From Circinella minor (lineage: Eukaryota; Mucoromycota; Mucoromycetes; Mucorales; Lichtheimiaceae): 22,948 nucleotides of DNA. Position numbers and translations under genes: made by a program. Positions 1-11,320 of this stretch are shown one piece after another. Positions within the stretch are counted from its first letter, which is position 1, and each line of letters opens with the position of its first letter. The notes beneath the pieces were generated by a model. The model did not search any database. It was not told the origin of the DNA and was given only the letters and a program-made list of their open reading frames with translations. The stretch spans positions 1 through 22,948 of the forward strand of contig JAEPRB010000427.1 of the NCBI GenBank assembly GCA_016758965.1, written 5' to 3'.

Positions 1-140
<140 letters not shown>

Positions 141-164
141 TCACCAATAAGGTCTTCTGTTGTC

Positions 165-547
165 ATGGCTGCTCATTCTATTCCTACTAATACACCTTAT
201 CAACGTTCTGTACCTTCTTTACCATCTCAAGGTCAACCACCTCAACAACAAACCTTCATGCAAAATATGCCGCAGGGTTTTCCACAAACTAATGCACAAA
301 TAAATCAATTATACCAACGTCAAATTTATTTGGCACAACAACAACATCATCTTCAACAACAACAATTACAAGCTCAAATGCAACAACAACACCAACAGCA
401 ACAGCAACAACAACAGTTACAACAACAACAACAACAAGGGCAACAACAAGGGCAACAAGGACAACCACAAGATCGACAAAGACTTGACCAACAACAAATA
501 GTATCTCAAAACCAAAATCAAAATCAACAAGAACAAACACCTCATTC

Positions 548-578
<31 letters not shown>

Positions 579-956
579 GCACAAGCACAAGCACAAGCAC
601 AACACATTGCACGATCAGGAGGTCCATTTCCACCTACACCCATCATTGGTAACCAACCACGGACCCCTGCTTATCCAATGTCAACGAACAATGGATTAGT
701 AAAACAACATTTACCTACACCTGCAATGACAGCTGCACCTTTACCAAAGTAAATAAAAAGGGGATAATATAATCAATCAATTTTTTTTTCTTTTTTTCTA
801 ATGTTTCCCTTTCATAGTAGTACAGGCGTTTGTAATACAAGTCAAGCAGTTTTAAAACTAATGCAATTCAGTGATAGACTTTCTCCAGGCAATGAGGTAA
901 AGCAACAAAAAAAGAAAGATTATTTAGTTATTTTTAAAATTTATTATGATAATCTA

Positions 957-989
<33 letters not shown>

Positions 990-2542
990 TAGGCAACAGA
1001 ACTTTCTACATGGACTAATTTTGTGGATGATTTTTTTACAAGAACTGGATCATTAAAATTTACTTTATGGAATGCATCAACAGAAGAAAAGAAATTACAT
1101 AGTAAAAAAGCTCCCTTTTATTTTATTTTATTTTCTAAATCAAAAATAATCAATATATATATATATATATATATATAAATATTAACAAAAAAAAAAAATA
1201 TATGTAGCTATTACAAGACCTTCAATTGCACGAATTTTTCAAACACAATATGAATGCGGAGTTACTTCATTACAACTTACATTAGATCAAACAAATGAAT
1301 ACTTTTTATCTAGTGGAATGTTATTAGAATGTCCAAGATCAAGTTTTATTTATCGATATGATAATGGTTCTTTGGTATATAATTAATAATTCATTCAATT
1401 TTTATTTTTTATTTTTTTGAAAAAGATATTATATATATACACTACTTAATACTCTGAATTATATATATATATATATAGGTCATTTTATTTGGTGTATTAT
1501 CTGTTGTTTTATTATTGGATCCATCCAGTGGAAATTTAAAAATTGAAAGATTTGATTTTGAATGTTCAAAACATGAAGAATTTGTAGCTAGACAAAGTAT
1601 TAATATTGTATCAACACCAGCAAAGAAAAAAGGAAAGAAACCACCTCCATCTATTATGCCAGAATCACCTGTGAGTGAATGGGGTGTACCTACTCGGATA
1701 TTACATATGATGCTGGTAAATATATAAAAACAAAAAAACCTTTATTTGATAGATATAAGTGATTGATTCCCTTTTCTTTTTTTTTTGTTTTAGATTTCAG
1801 ATACTGCTGGTGCATTTGGTGATATTGCATTTTCTGCTATGGTAGCTAATATACCTCCAAGTGTAGCATTAAAAATGCATGCTCATTATGCTCAAGATCA
1901 ATTATTACGTGCATCACAACAAATGGCAAGGTTTGGACCTCAACAACAACAGCAACAACAACAGTTGCAACAACAACAATTACAGCAACAACAATTGCAA
2001 CAACAGCAATTACAGCAACAACAGTTACAACAGCATCAATTACAGCAGCAGCAACAACAACAACAACAACAAGGAGTCATTCCAGGTTCACAACAACAAT
2101 TTTACCCAGGTACTACGATACCATTAGGCACTCCACCTACCTTTTCAATGGCAGGACCTGTACGAATGCCACCTTATACCAATATGCAACAACAACAACA
2201 ACAACAACAACAACAAATGACATCTTCGCCTAATGCTGTACCGAATAATGCAACTGCCAATTATGCTCATGTACCATCCCCTTTAGGATCTAGTCCTGTT
2301 ATTACAAGTAAAGTTTTTTTTTTAAAAAAAAAATAATTAATTCTCTCATTTGATAAAATATAAATTTATACTGAATTTGATAATATTTTTTAATAGATAA
2401 ACGTAAACCTGTGGATGATGATGAAGAACAGCAACAACAACAATCAACATCCACTACATCAACAAAAGCAGCAACAACAACAACTACACCAACAACAAAA
2501 GCAGCAACTACACCAAGAAAGAAAAAAGCTGCAAGAAAATAA
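165..2542 (+). CDS. LIM-domain-binding protein (LDB1/NLI, SEUSS/Adn1-like), polyQ-rich transcriptional co-regulator, 7 exons
   Basis: The exons I propose are 165-748, 818-896, 993-1101, 1208-1374, 1479-1715, 1794-2307 and 2397-2542. All introns are GT-AG and the frame stays open, giving about 611 aa. Residues 1-194 are low complexity with long glutamine runs. From about residue 196 to 435 lies a LIM-binding/LUFS-type dimerisation region (SQAVLKLMQFSDRLSPG, STWTNFVDDFF, GVTSLQLTLDQTNEYF, RILHMMLISDTAGAFGDI). A second glutamine tract (about 437-490) and a basic tail ending PRKKKAARK, a likely nuclear signal, follow. Family members bridge DNA-binding proteins in chromatin complexes. I chose ATG165; ATG135 is also in frame but overlaps the aminotransferase reading. 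It is convergent with the kinase gene downstream. Stop is TAA at 2540. Confidence 0.85.
948..990. repeat. (TAA)n microsatellite within intron 2 of the LDB gene
   Basis: About thirteen copies of TAA fill most of the second intron just before its acceptor. It probably varies in length between strains. No function is apparent. Confidence 0.9.
1153..1177. repeat. (AT)n microsatellite within intron 3 of the LDB gene
   Basis: An uninterrupted AT dinucleotide run. A second, shorter AT run (about 1460-1476) occupies the end of intron 4. Confidence 0.9.
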
Positions 2543-2964
2543 AAAAAAAAATTTGAAGGATTAAAAAGAAAAATAAATGAAAAAGGGGAAAAAAAAAATG
2601 ATTTGGATAAAATTTTTTTTAATTTGTTTTTTTTTTTTCTTTCTTTTCAGTTCAATAATAATAACCGTAATAATAATAATCATAATAATAATCGTTTTAC
2701 CTTATCAACAACAAAATAATCGCACACACATACACACTCACATATACAAACATTTACATATCATAATATTCATGTATAATACCTTCACCTCAACTCTCTC
2801 TCTCTCTCTCTCTCACTCAACCTTTATTATTTTTCTTTTCTATTTGCTCTGAATCTCCTTCTCTCTCTCTCTCTCTCTCTCTCTCTTTTCTCTCTCGCAT
2901 ATATAGCTTATTTTTTTTTTTCGATTTTTTTTCATGTAATATATTTTTCTTCCTTCTATTTTGT

Positions 2965-2995
<31 letters not shown>

Positions 2996-3170
2996 CCAAA
3001 TTTTTTTCTTATTCGTTTTTCTTTAACAATTTTTAATTGATTATAATCTTCTGTTTTTTTTTGAGTGATTACGTAAGTTTCAAAATTAGTATATATACCA
3101 ACCCAACCCAACCCAACCCAAGCAACCAAATGAAATTTGAACACTAAAAATATTTACAAAAAAAAATATT
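2543..3170. other. Convergent intergenic region with simple repeats
   Basis: This is the shared 3' region of the LDB and kinase genes. It holds CT/TC runs (about 2791-2814 and 2859-2885), an uninterrupted A run (about 2970-2994) and four to five copies of CCCAA at 3098-3121. No coding or RNA gene is visible. Confidence 0.8.
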
Positions 3171-4582
3171 TTATGATTTAAACTTTTTACTATCTTGGAT
3201 ATGATTATCTTCAATAATTGTTCCAGCTTTTCGTTTTAATGTTTGAGCTACTTGTTCTACATCAGGTGCTTTTTTAGGTAAATTTTCTGGTTGAGTTGCT
3301 AAAGGGGCATTTTTAAAATAAGTATGTTTTAAACAATCCATTGTATTCCATCGTTTGGTTGGATCAAATCGAAGCATTTTTTCTAATAAATCCAAAGCAT
3401 CTGAACCTGCTGCAGTAAAATATTGTCTTAAAGGTACTTTGGGAAACATTTTAAATGAAATATAATTTGCTAATGATGTCATTCCCTAAAAAAATAAAAA
3501 ATATACAATGATTTGTTTAATCAACCCCCCCTTTCCTCAATGGTTTTTTTAAAAAAAAAAGAAACTTACAGGCCAATCTGTTTCAGTAGGTGTTCCTAAT
3601 GCATGAAATATTTTAGTTAATTGATCTAAATCAGAATCACCAGCAACATAAGGTGTTCGTAACATAAGTTCTGCAAAAATACATCCAACAGCCCAAATAT
3701 CAACAGCATAAGTATATTCTTTTGCACCAAATAATAATTCAGGTGAACGATACCATCGTGTCACTACTTGTGAAGTCATTGATCTTCCTGCATCTCCCCA
3801 ATCTCTTGCTAAACCAAAATCTGCAATTTTTAATACACCATCATGTGTTAATAATAAATTGTTTGGTTTCATATCCTATATAAAATCCCCTTTTTCCGTT
3901 AGAATAATAATAATGAAAAAAAAAATTTTTTTATGATAAGTTTAAATAATATTATTTTTACCCGATGAAGAATAAAATGACGATGACAATGATCTAATCC
4001 ACGAAGTGTCATTAACATCCATGCTTTAATATCACCTGGCATAAATAAAATGGATCGATCTTTGATAACTTGTTCTAAATCAGAATCCAAATATTCAAGA
4101 ACCAAATTTAAATTTTTTTTATGTGAAAATACATCAATCAACTAAAATAATAATATTAAGGTGAGAAGAAGTGTGTATGTGTGTGGTAGATATATATAAG
4201 TTATCCGAAAAAAAAAGAACCAACTAATTTTTTTTTTTTTTTTTACCTCAATGACATTAGGATGGTTTAATTCTTGAAGATATTTTACTTCACGAATAGC
4301 TGTTAAATCAAGACCATCTTTAAATTGTCCCATTTTAATCTTTTTAATAGCAACCATACGATTTGTATCCAATTGTGTACCTGTTCCTCCCCCCCCAAAG
4401 AGAAATGATTAGATCGATCGATCAAACTTTTTTTTTTTTCTTTTTTTTTTATAATAATAAAATATATACATTTATAATTTACCTCTATATACTACAGCAT
4501 AAGCACCTTCACCTACTTTGGCAGTCTTTTGATATTTTTTTTCAGTATTTAAATTACTTTTATCGGCATCCTCTGGATTCAT
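3171..4582 (-). CDS. Cyclin-dependent kinase 7 (Kin28/Mcs6-type CAK and TFIIH kinase), 5 exons
   Basis: Proposed exons (minus): 4582-4483, 4380-4247, 4141-3962, 3875-3570, 3485-3171. All introns are GT-AG and the frame is kept, giving 344 aa, the same size as human CDK7 (346). Visible features are the glycine loop [10 protein letters not shown] (23-32), VAIKKI lysine 46, a DLTAIRE helix (58-64, matching NRTALRE of CDK7), HRDMKPNN with catalytic Asp139, DFG at 157-159, a T-loop with [11 protein letters not shown] (Thr172 being the activation site) and GDSDLDQL. The order and the [17 protein letters not shown] segment point to CDK7 rather than CDK1/2. It acts with cyclin H and MAT1 in TFIIH, phosphorylating the RNA polymerase II tail, and in some fungi activates other CDKs. 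It looks intact, unlike the genes to its right. Confidence 0.93.
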
Positions 4583-5563
4583 TTTTTTAAATATAAATGG
4601 GGTAAGGTATATATATATATATATATATAAACACAGTTGATTTTTTGGCACACACTCAAAAAAGAGGGTGTTATGAATTCGGAGTTTTGAATTAAAAAAT
4701 ATAATGCATTCTGTAACTCAAAAAAAGCTAAATTCAATATAGTTAAATATAAGAGAACAAAACTTGGGGAAAAGACAAAATGTTTTTATTACAACTAAAT
4801 TATGGCCAATTATATATATTGTATCTAGGTAATGTGTGTTGCTATGGGGAAAAAAAAATTCATTTTGATTATTAGTTAGTAGGTCAATATTTTTTCTTGC
4901 ATTTATTTTCAAACATAAATGATATTTGTTAGGTTATATGGAAAAAAAAGGTTCATTCATCGTATGTAAATACGGAGAATTAGAAAATAAAATATTCACG
5001 ACAAAAGTTTTATGGTTGAGGTTACTGAAAGAAAAAGATAATTGAATTCGCATCAGTTAGTTCATTTATCATCCTAATCATTGATCATTTTTTTAAAAAG
5101 TATAATAATTGAGAGAAAGTTTTGTTCTTATAAAGATATCATTTTGATAGATACAGGTTTTAGCGAGAAAAAAACTTAATCTTACTTTTACCAAATACGT
5201 ACCCCTTTTCTATGTGGTGTTTCTTACTGATATACTATTATAATATAACTTACTATATAATATCTATGGAATTTGAGATGAAGAAGAAAATTAAAAAGTT
5301 GTATATTTATATGTTGATTATCCACTTAATTACGTAGTTCGTTATTGTGCAATTTTTATAATAATTTTTAAATCGAATTAACAATTAACTAGTAATTAAG
5401 GATCGTTGAATAAAATAAATAATACATTTTTTCTTCTTTTATATCCATTATTTGGGTTCTGATATATATGTATATGTGTACGTATGTATAAATTGTTCAA
5501 AAAATGGAAAAAAAAACCATGATAAGTATAGAAAGATAATAAATTAAAATCACAACATTCTTT
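4583..5563. other. Intergenic region upstream of the CDK7 gene
   Basis: AT-rich sequence with an AT microsatellite at about 4608-4629 next to the kinase start, which may overlap its promoter. No ORF with recognisable coding character and no RNA gene was seen in the roughly 1 kb. Confidence 0.7.
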
Positions 5564-5746
5564 TTACGTATCTTCACGAGTAGCTTTTCTGCTAAATATA
5601 AAGTAACGAATGTTTTGGACAGTATCGGCAATACTTTCTATATAAGAAGCTAAAAAATCAATCACCTATATAAGTATGTTGGATTATTGAATAACCATTA
5701 AATGTTAAAAAAAAAACAGACATACCCCTCCTTGGCTTCGTAACTC
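5564..5746 (-). CDS. 3'-terminal exons of an unidentified gene (possible remnant)
   Basis: The last exon would be 5665-5564 (33 codons plus TAA at 5566). It starts after a TATATAG acceptor and reads VIDFLASYIESIADTV, then QNIRYFIFSRKATREDT. A 21-nt exon at 5746-5726 reading ELRSQGG, followed by a GTATGT donor, joins it in phase. The peptide looks like genuine protein, but I do not recognise the family. Upstream (higher coordinates) the frame meets a TAA and then homopolymers. So the 5' part of the gene is either missing or lies beyond an intron I cannot define. It could be a truncated gene left beside the transposon cluster. Confidence 0.4.
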
Positions 5747-6211
5747 CTTTTTTTAAGCATCATAATGTGGTCTACTCACCCCCCCCCTTTTTTTTTGGTT
5801 GTCTCATGATACAACTTACTATATGTAAAACATTCTTTTTTTTTTTCATGAATATTTTCATTTTGCGTTTAAAAATTTCGAAATTGGAAGGAAAAAGTTA
5901 TGAACAGGATGAATGTAACTACTGTATTTACAGCGAGATGATAGATGCTCTTAAGAATTTTTTTTTTTAAGGTAAAATAGTTCGTCTTGTCAAATTACTC
6001 TGAGATTACGATATATTAGAGCAATATGAATAACACAAGGACACAAAGGTGTTTATTAAGCATGTGACAGAGGCAACAATTCAAAAAACACACATAAGGA
6101 TTCTTTTGAACTGTCATTTATAGGCTTGGGTGTTTCTGCAGTAATTTCCTGCAGTAATTTCCTGCAGTAGTGACCGGACTTTCCCGGGCAGACACCAAAC
6201 AACATGCAGCA
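5747..6211. other. Non-coding spacer before the LINE
   Basis: AT-rich, with C and T homopolymers near 5780-5800. It ends in a GC-richer patch (about 6165-6200) next to the LINE poly(A). No supported gene. Confidence 0.6.
6136..6169. repeat. 13-bp tandem repeat CTGCAGTAATTTC, 2.6 copies
   Basis: Units lie at 6136-6148 and 6149-6161, with a partial third at 6162-6169. It sits about 45 bp outside the LINE poly(A) end. Confidence 0.85.
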
Positions 6212-8205
6212 TTTTTTTTTTGTATAAATTGTTTTTTTATTTATTGAGGTAATTGAGCACCAAATTGATTTTGTGTATTTTGACGGGAAGAAACAAAGGG
6301 ATGGCGTGATAGAAGGTTTTGGTAAAATTGACTAGCGATGTGGGGATGCCATGGGAGATTGTGAAATACAGAACGCCAATGCATGGACCAAATAGTTTGC
6401 AATATAAGACCAATGTGAGAGAGGTGAGTAGACCAAGGCCTATTTCCATCAGTAATATGGAGATGAAGTAGATCCCAAATATTATCAGACGAGAGTGATG
6501 ATGTGGTGAAGGTGGTTGAAAACGCTTGTTGCCAAAAAACAAATTTAAGAGGACAATCAACAAAAAAGTGGCGGACAGTATCTGGTTCAACAGCACATAT
6601 GGGACAAATATTATTAGTTGGGTGTTTCACTGGCATGATATGATGAAGGTGAACTTTGTTTGAAACCCGTTGTAGAATTAGACGCCATCAAGCTGTGGGA
6701 GCACCATGGGGTAAATCCGAACGCCAAAAGATTCGCCAATCCTTTGGTATCAATGTGGTGGTAATAACATTGGATGAGTGAGAGAGAGGGAGGTGATCAC
6801 GCCAGAAACGACGAAGTCTCCCAGGACCTAGGTGTAGAACGTTGATTCTCTGAGGGGTAACTCGTCGACTTGTTGGTAGTGATTGTGGTGGTGGCAACAT
6901 CCAAAGAGACATTGGAATTCGAGTTGGTGCTAATGATGTTGGAGGTGATAAAGGTAGCCTATCTTGAAGAGTATGATCAAGTACAAAATGTAATTGAACA
7001 CGACCCATGATGACAGCGGTATGAATACTGGTAATGACGGAAGGTATGCGTCCTAATTAAACTGGTTGTAGTAGGTTAGGAGCGGTTGATGATAAAACAT
7101 ATGCATCAGATACAAGGTAGTGTGGAGAGATGGAAGGAATATTATTGGTGGAAGTTGTTGTTGTAAGAACTGAACTTAGTGGTAGATCCATCATGGGAGT
7201 TAGAGAGGTGTTGTTGGGTATAAAGAATGGTGGTAGGCGTGGAATAAGACGAAGTATATGTACCAGGTGTGGAATTGGTGTACACAAACGTTGAAGAGTA
7301 GGAATGTTGAAGAGTATGGCATATGGTGATGGTTGACCTGTATATATGTTGAAAAGTTGTTGTAGTAATAAAGTAATATATGATGCTGGGTGTTGAGGAG
7401 TTGGAATAAGGAAAAGATGTTGTAGGTATTTATGATGAAGAGCTGCATATTGGTCTTGAAGATCTACTATAGCTAAACCTCCTTGTGATTTAGGTGCAGT
7501 GGCCTGGCTCCAACGAGGGAAAGGAAAAAAAAAGATAAAACATATTGTCGTACCAGTTGATTACATTTTTTGATCCAAGAAGCTGGGACTATACATACAC
7601 GTAAAATAGGCCAGAGTCGAGATAATAATAAAGAATTAGCAATAAAGGATTTACCAAGGACAGATAACCGTCTTTGGTTCAATAGATCAATATGACGTTC
7701 AATTTTAGTATATAGTGAATCCAGGAAAACTTGCAATTGAACTGGTGAATGATACAGAGGATATCCTAGGTATGTAAGAGCCTGTGGGTTAGTTTGATCA
7801 TGCCATTGTGCTCCAATAGAGTCGACTTTGGTAATCCACTCAGGACTAGTGGTACCATTGAGAGGAAATACTACTGTTTTTTGAAGATTAACCCGACTAT
7901 TGGATGCTTGACCATAGACTGTAAGATGCTGGAATAGATGATCCCATTCATCAGGACGATGTAAAAAAACTAATAAATCATCAGCATAAGCACATATCTT
8001 AATTGGTGTATTAGAAATTAAAAATGAATTAGTTCTAAAATGAAGATTGCTTCGAGGGGGAAGGGGAGCAAAGGGGGGGGGGCACCTTGAATAAAGGGTC
8101 AAATAAAATAGTATAGAGAAGAGGTTCAAAAGCAATATTAAAAAGTAAAGGGGATATAGGGTTCCCTTGACGTAAACCTCGAAGCTGACGGATAGGTTCC
8201 TTCTT
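6212..8205 (-). mobile_element. 5'-truncated non-LTR retrotransposon (LINE)
   Basis: On the minus strand the block holds part of a reverse transcriptase, a C-terminal zinc-knuckle domain, an AATAAA just after the stop and then a terminal A run (T10 on plus, 6212-6221). That is the 3' end of a LINE inserted by target-primed reverse transcription. The 5' end near 8205 falls inside the RT domain, just before the RGLRQGNPISPLLF motif, so upstream endonuclease and ORF1 are missing. This is the usual 5' truncation. I found no convincing target-site duplication, so the left limit of the element (8205) is approximate. Confidence 0.8.
6241..8205 (-). pseudogene. LINE reverse transcriptase, truncated and frame-broken
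   Basis: The reading starts at the RT motif RGLRQGNPISPLLF, followed by CAYADDLLVF (the catalytic YADD box), the thumb region with LTYLGYPLY and LLNQRRLSVLGKSFIANS, and near the end a zinc-binding CPICAVEPDTVRHFFVDCP typical of LINE C-termini. Breaks are a frame change in the G9 run near 8074-8082, another in the A9 run near 7524-7532, an in-frame TAA at 7059-7057 and an in-frame TGA at 6690-6688. The natural stop is near 6243. From 7500 down to 6241 the frame is otherwise single. Both frameshifts lie in homopolymers, so they may be sequence errors. The two stops and the 5' truncation still make it dead. Confidence 0.8.
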
Positions 8206-9170
8206 TTGCATATTAAAGAATCTCATATTAAAACTAACTGTATTAACTGTTCGTCCAATTGCTTGATGATATTTATGCTTTATCTCTTTATCATCTCTTA
8301 CTGTATTTGGTACAGTATCTATTGTTTTATTTCTAATTTTAGTTCTTTTTGTTGCATCTATATCATCTGTTATGACGTGCTTTGTATCATTATGCATTTT
8401 GAAATAATCTTTTGGCTGTGTTTCTTCTACTATTTGCTTATACTTTCGTTTATTTTTATTATCTCTTCTTTTCTTTTTACGTTTTGGTATATTACTTTGT
8501 ATACTACACGTACTACTCTGTTCTGATTCGGATGTACTAACAATCTAACATCTATATATTTATGGTTTTCTGTATCTTCAGGTGGATTGTCCCAATCGAT
8601 ATCACTAGTTATAAGTTCATCACATTTTATATCATTCAATACATCTTCCCAGTGTGTACAATCTTTTGATGGTGGTGATTTTACAGTTGACCATCCTCTA
8701 TTATTTTGTTGAGGTGGTTCATACTGTTTATTATCCTGTATATTATTACTATTATACTTTTCCTCTTGTTTTTTCATATATTCTTCTGAATCAGCTAGTT
8801 CCTGAAGCTCTTTTGCTCTTTTATCCATTGGTGTATATTTTTTTACCCCATCTTCTCCACTGATGTTAGCATATCGGAGAAAAGTATATTGGTCTTAGTA
8901 CTCATTTTCATATTCATCTTTATATCAGTAAAAAAAATCTGTGGCTGTATGTATCCATATAAATCATAAGCATTCTGTGTGGCTTCAAAAGCACACTGGA
9001 GATTCGACAATGCTTTTGTTGGAACGAGAAATTGAAGTCGAACTTCTTGATATTCGTTCAATACCGTATATAAAGCTGTAAATACTGGCTGGCCATTGAT
9101 TTTATTTATCAGCTTAATTATCTTGAAGGTATGATAACCTTTAAGGCCACTAGTTGATAGTGCTAATACT
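8206..9170 (-). pseudogene. Decayed transposase/3'-5' exonuclease-like gene of fungal repeat type
   Basis: Reading from 9169 down, the minus strand gives TSGLKGYHTFKIIK, NGQPVFTALYTVLNEYQEVR, LVPTKALSNLQ and YIQPQIFFTD. This resembles the RNase-H-like domain of repetitive fungal proteins often annotated as transposase or Werner-type exonuclease, with an FFTD box. The frame breaks near 8845, then continues as a charged region with GWSTVKSPPSKDCTHWEDVL and DIDWDNPPEDTE. It shifts again near 8545 into a lysine-rich stretch ending at the LINE junction. The family call rests on pattern memory only. The LINE next to it probably inserted into, or deleted, its 3' part. It is clearly non-functional. 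Confidence 0.45.
9144..9169. repeat. 26-bp imperfect direct repeat, copy 1
   Basis: Starts AGGCCACTAGTT. It matches 13024-13049 at 23 of 26 positions in the same orientation. The two copies flank the split zinc-binding ORF and its inserted transposon. Confidence 0.7.
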
Positions 9171-9521
9171 CAATTGAGTAGATAAAGCTATTATAATTTT
9201 ATCATCTCTTACATATTAAAATAACTATAATTAAAAAAAATTAATAAATAATAGAAAAATAGAAATGAGATAAAAATATTTATTTTTCAATGTTTAGAAA
9301 AGATTTAATTTTTGGTCTTTAGATAATAGGTTTTTAAAATTAAAATTTTATTTATTTTATTATATATTGCGTTATGTAGTATTAGAAAATATTACTACAA
9401 ACATATATTTTTTTGATTTTCTTCCTTTTATTTAACTTTTTTATCTTCTTTATATCTTTTTTTTTGTATTTCTGACTCATCCAATAAACTATTTTTACCA
9501 TTTTTGTTTGGTTGAACCTTA

Positions 9522-9746
9522 TTAGGTTCTAATGAGCCTTTTATATTTATTTTTTTTACTCTTTTTTTTAGGAATATGTAATTTACTATGCTGAGAACAA
9601 AGAAAATCTGGTTTGTTATCTCCAATATTTGTTTTTATTTTCTTATGACACATAAATCCTTCTTTTTTCCCTCTTTTATGTATAAAAGTACATACATTAT
9701 TACTACTATTTAAATACCAAAAGTAATTATCTTTGATTCTACTATG
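9522..9746 (-). pseudogene. C-terminal half of a small zinc-binding ORF, cut by the mariner-like element
   Basis: The minus strand reads HSRIKDNYFWYLNSS, then CTFIHKRGKKEGFMCHKKI, then a CSQHSKLHIPKKK tail and a TAA at 9524-9522. The Cys-x(n)-GxxCxxK...CxxH pattern looks like a zinc ribbon or knuckle with a basic tail. The upstream half lies at 12880-12741, on the other side of the inserted transposon. Joining the halves across one TA gives a coding-like read, except for a one-base phase difference at an A8 run. I do not know its function; it may belong to another mobile element. Confidence 0.5.
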
Positions 9747-9748
9747 TA
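9747..9748. repeat. TA target-site duplication, left, of the mariner-like element
   Basis: TA directly precedes the left terminal repeat, matching TA at 12739-12740. This is typical of the Tc1/mariner/IS630 superfamily. Confidence 0.85.
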
Positions 9749-9768
9749 AGGTGCATTCTGACTTAAAC
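9749..9768 (+). repeat. Left terminal inverted repeat of the mariner-like element
   Basis: 20 bp, an exact inverted match to 12719-12738. Similarity ends right after. Confidence 0.92.
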
Positions 9769-10883
9769 CATCAAAATATGGGTTGGAATAAGAATTGATG
9801 AAAAAATTGTCAGAAATAAAGCTATAAATTTTTTAAGCCATAATAAATATTAATTAAAGTATTCTGAAGAGATGTTATGGAACAGTTTTTAGAAAAAAAC
9901 ATTTCCCATCGAGATTTGTCACTTCAAAGTTTTGTCAAAATATGCTATTTTACTAAGTAAACCCCATATTTTGATAAAGGGGTAAGCATTGTGTAACAGA
10001 GAATGACTCATGGTTACACAAAGTCTCTACTTTTGATTCGTTTTCAAAAGGTTGCTCGCATTGAGGAGAATGTCATTTTTACCAAAGAAGATTCAGATGA
10101 TTTCCAAGTTCTTGCTGAATTGCAACCAGTTGAAATTACACCTCCTTCCACCATTCCTATAAAATATAATAAAGAAGTAGAAGCAGCTTCGCATGGCAAA
10201 TACTGGGGAAATAGCAAAAATATCAAGTATTACCATGAAAAGCAAGCAAAAGAGAAAAAGAAAGGAAGTATGGAAATCACTGCATTTTTCTCAACAGCAC
10301 CAGCACCAACACCCTCTGTTAATAGCCAACAAGATGAGCTGAGCAGTTTTGAAGAGGAAGTATTGGAGGATACTTACTATTCTATGACAATCAAAGAAGC
10401 ATATGAGAAATTGGCATTGATTGTTTCACCAATCATGAATGCAAAAGAAGACGCTGAACGAGCTATGCAAGATTATAAACTGAGAAAGCATATTGGTGTT
10501 CATACATATTTTAAAGAAATTATTGGAGGCAAAGGAGCAATAGAAGCATCTCAAATAGCAGCCACAACTGCATGGATTATTCCTTCTGAACATTATCGTG
10601 CTAGGGCAATTAGATCTTATGCTAAAGAGTATCTATGTTTTAGTAAAATTTCACCTCATCAGCAAGGAAAACATATAAAGCGCCTTTCGCTCTTAAGTGA
10701 TGAAGATGTTAAAGCATCAGCAATTCAATGGTTGAAAAGCACCAAACTAGAAAAGAGAAGCATGCTAGAGTTGCTTAAGTATATAAATGATATCGTCATC
10801 CCTGATCGATGTGCTCTACCTAGCTCTACCTGGTCATATTTCTCTGTCTATACTTCACAATTATTTGAGCGAATGGGGCTACA

Positions 10884-10888
10884 CTTAC
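10884..10888. repeat. CTTAC target-site duplication, left, of the solo LTR
   Basis: CTTAC directly before the TGTT end of the LTR; the second copy is at 11321-11325. Confidence 0.82.
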
Positions 10889-11320
10889 TGTTATATCAAT
10901 CGAAATTAATAAAATAAAAGAGACAGTAATAAGTCAACGAGACCCAAAAGAACAATAATTGAACTGAAGTTTATTATAATAAAATATTATCACTATTTAT
11001 ATTAAATCCTAATCAATGGACGGGTATATCAATATGCGTGTATGAAACAATGATAGTCTTCCGATTTGTTAATGACGATGAATAATGACAATGGTATATG
11101 TGAACATTACATCCTATACGTTTTGCCGTTGATAAAATGATATATCAACGCAGCTGTCAAATAGTATCAATAAAGAAGACGGACTTCTTTAATATTAAGA
11201 GTCATTGAAACATACCGTAAAATACCAAAATGTCAGTGAAACATATTTGAAGTATGCTGTATTTAAATATAAATTATTAAATGACCGTTATTATGAAGCC
11301 ATTGTACATTGGATACAACA
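10889..11320. mobile_element. Solo LTR, 432 bp, inserted in the mariner-like transposase
   Basis: It begins TGTTATATC and ends GGATACAACA, so its ends form the short TGTT...AACA inverted repeat of LTR retrotransposons. CTTAC is duplicated on both sides. It interrupts the transposase between the LFERMG segment and the KETYFNGHER segment. Removing it with one CTTAC copy joins them, apart from one extra G upstream. No gag-pol sequence is present, so it probably arose by LTR-LTR recombination. Whether it is Ty1/copia or Ty3 type cannot be told from the LTR alone. Confidence 0.82.

Noticed and set aside
289..633. Valine/leucine-rich ORF antisense to the first polyQ tract of the LDB gene.
   Set aside because: It is the complement of CAA repeats (TTG) and has no independent coding signs.
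3098..3121. CCCAA tandem units as an internal telomere-like tract.
   Set aside because: The unit differs from the usual fungal telomere repeat and only four to five copies are present in a convergent 3' region; a simple repeat is enough.
6136..6211. Target-site duplication for the LINE near its poly(A) end.
   Set aside because: Sequence after the A run shares only ATGC-sized matches with the 5' junction near 8205, which is not convincing.
11281..11320. ATG at 11281 as the real start of a separate transposase protein.
   Set aside because: This ATG lies inside the solo LTR; conserved transposase sequence resumes only after its end at 11320.
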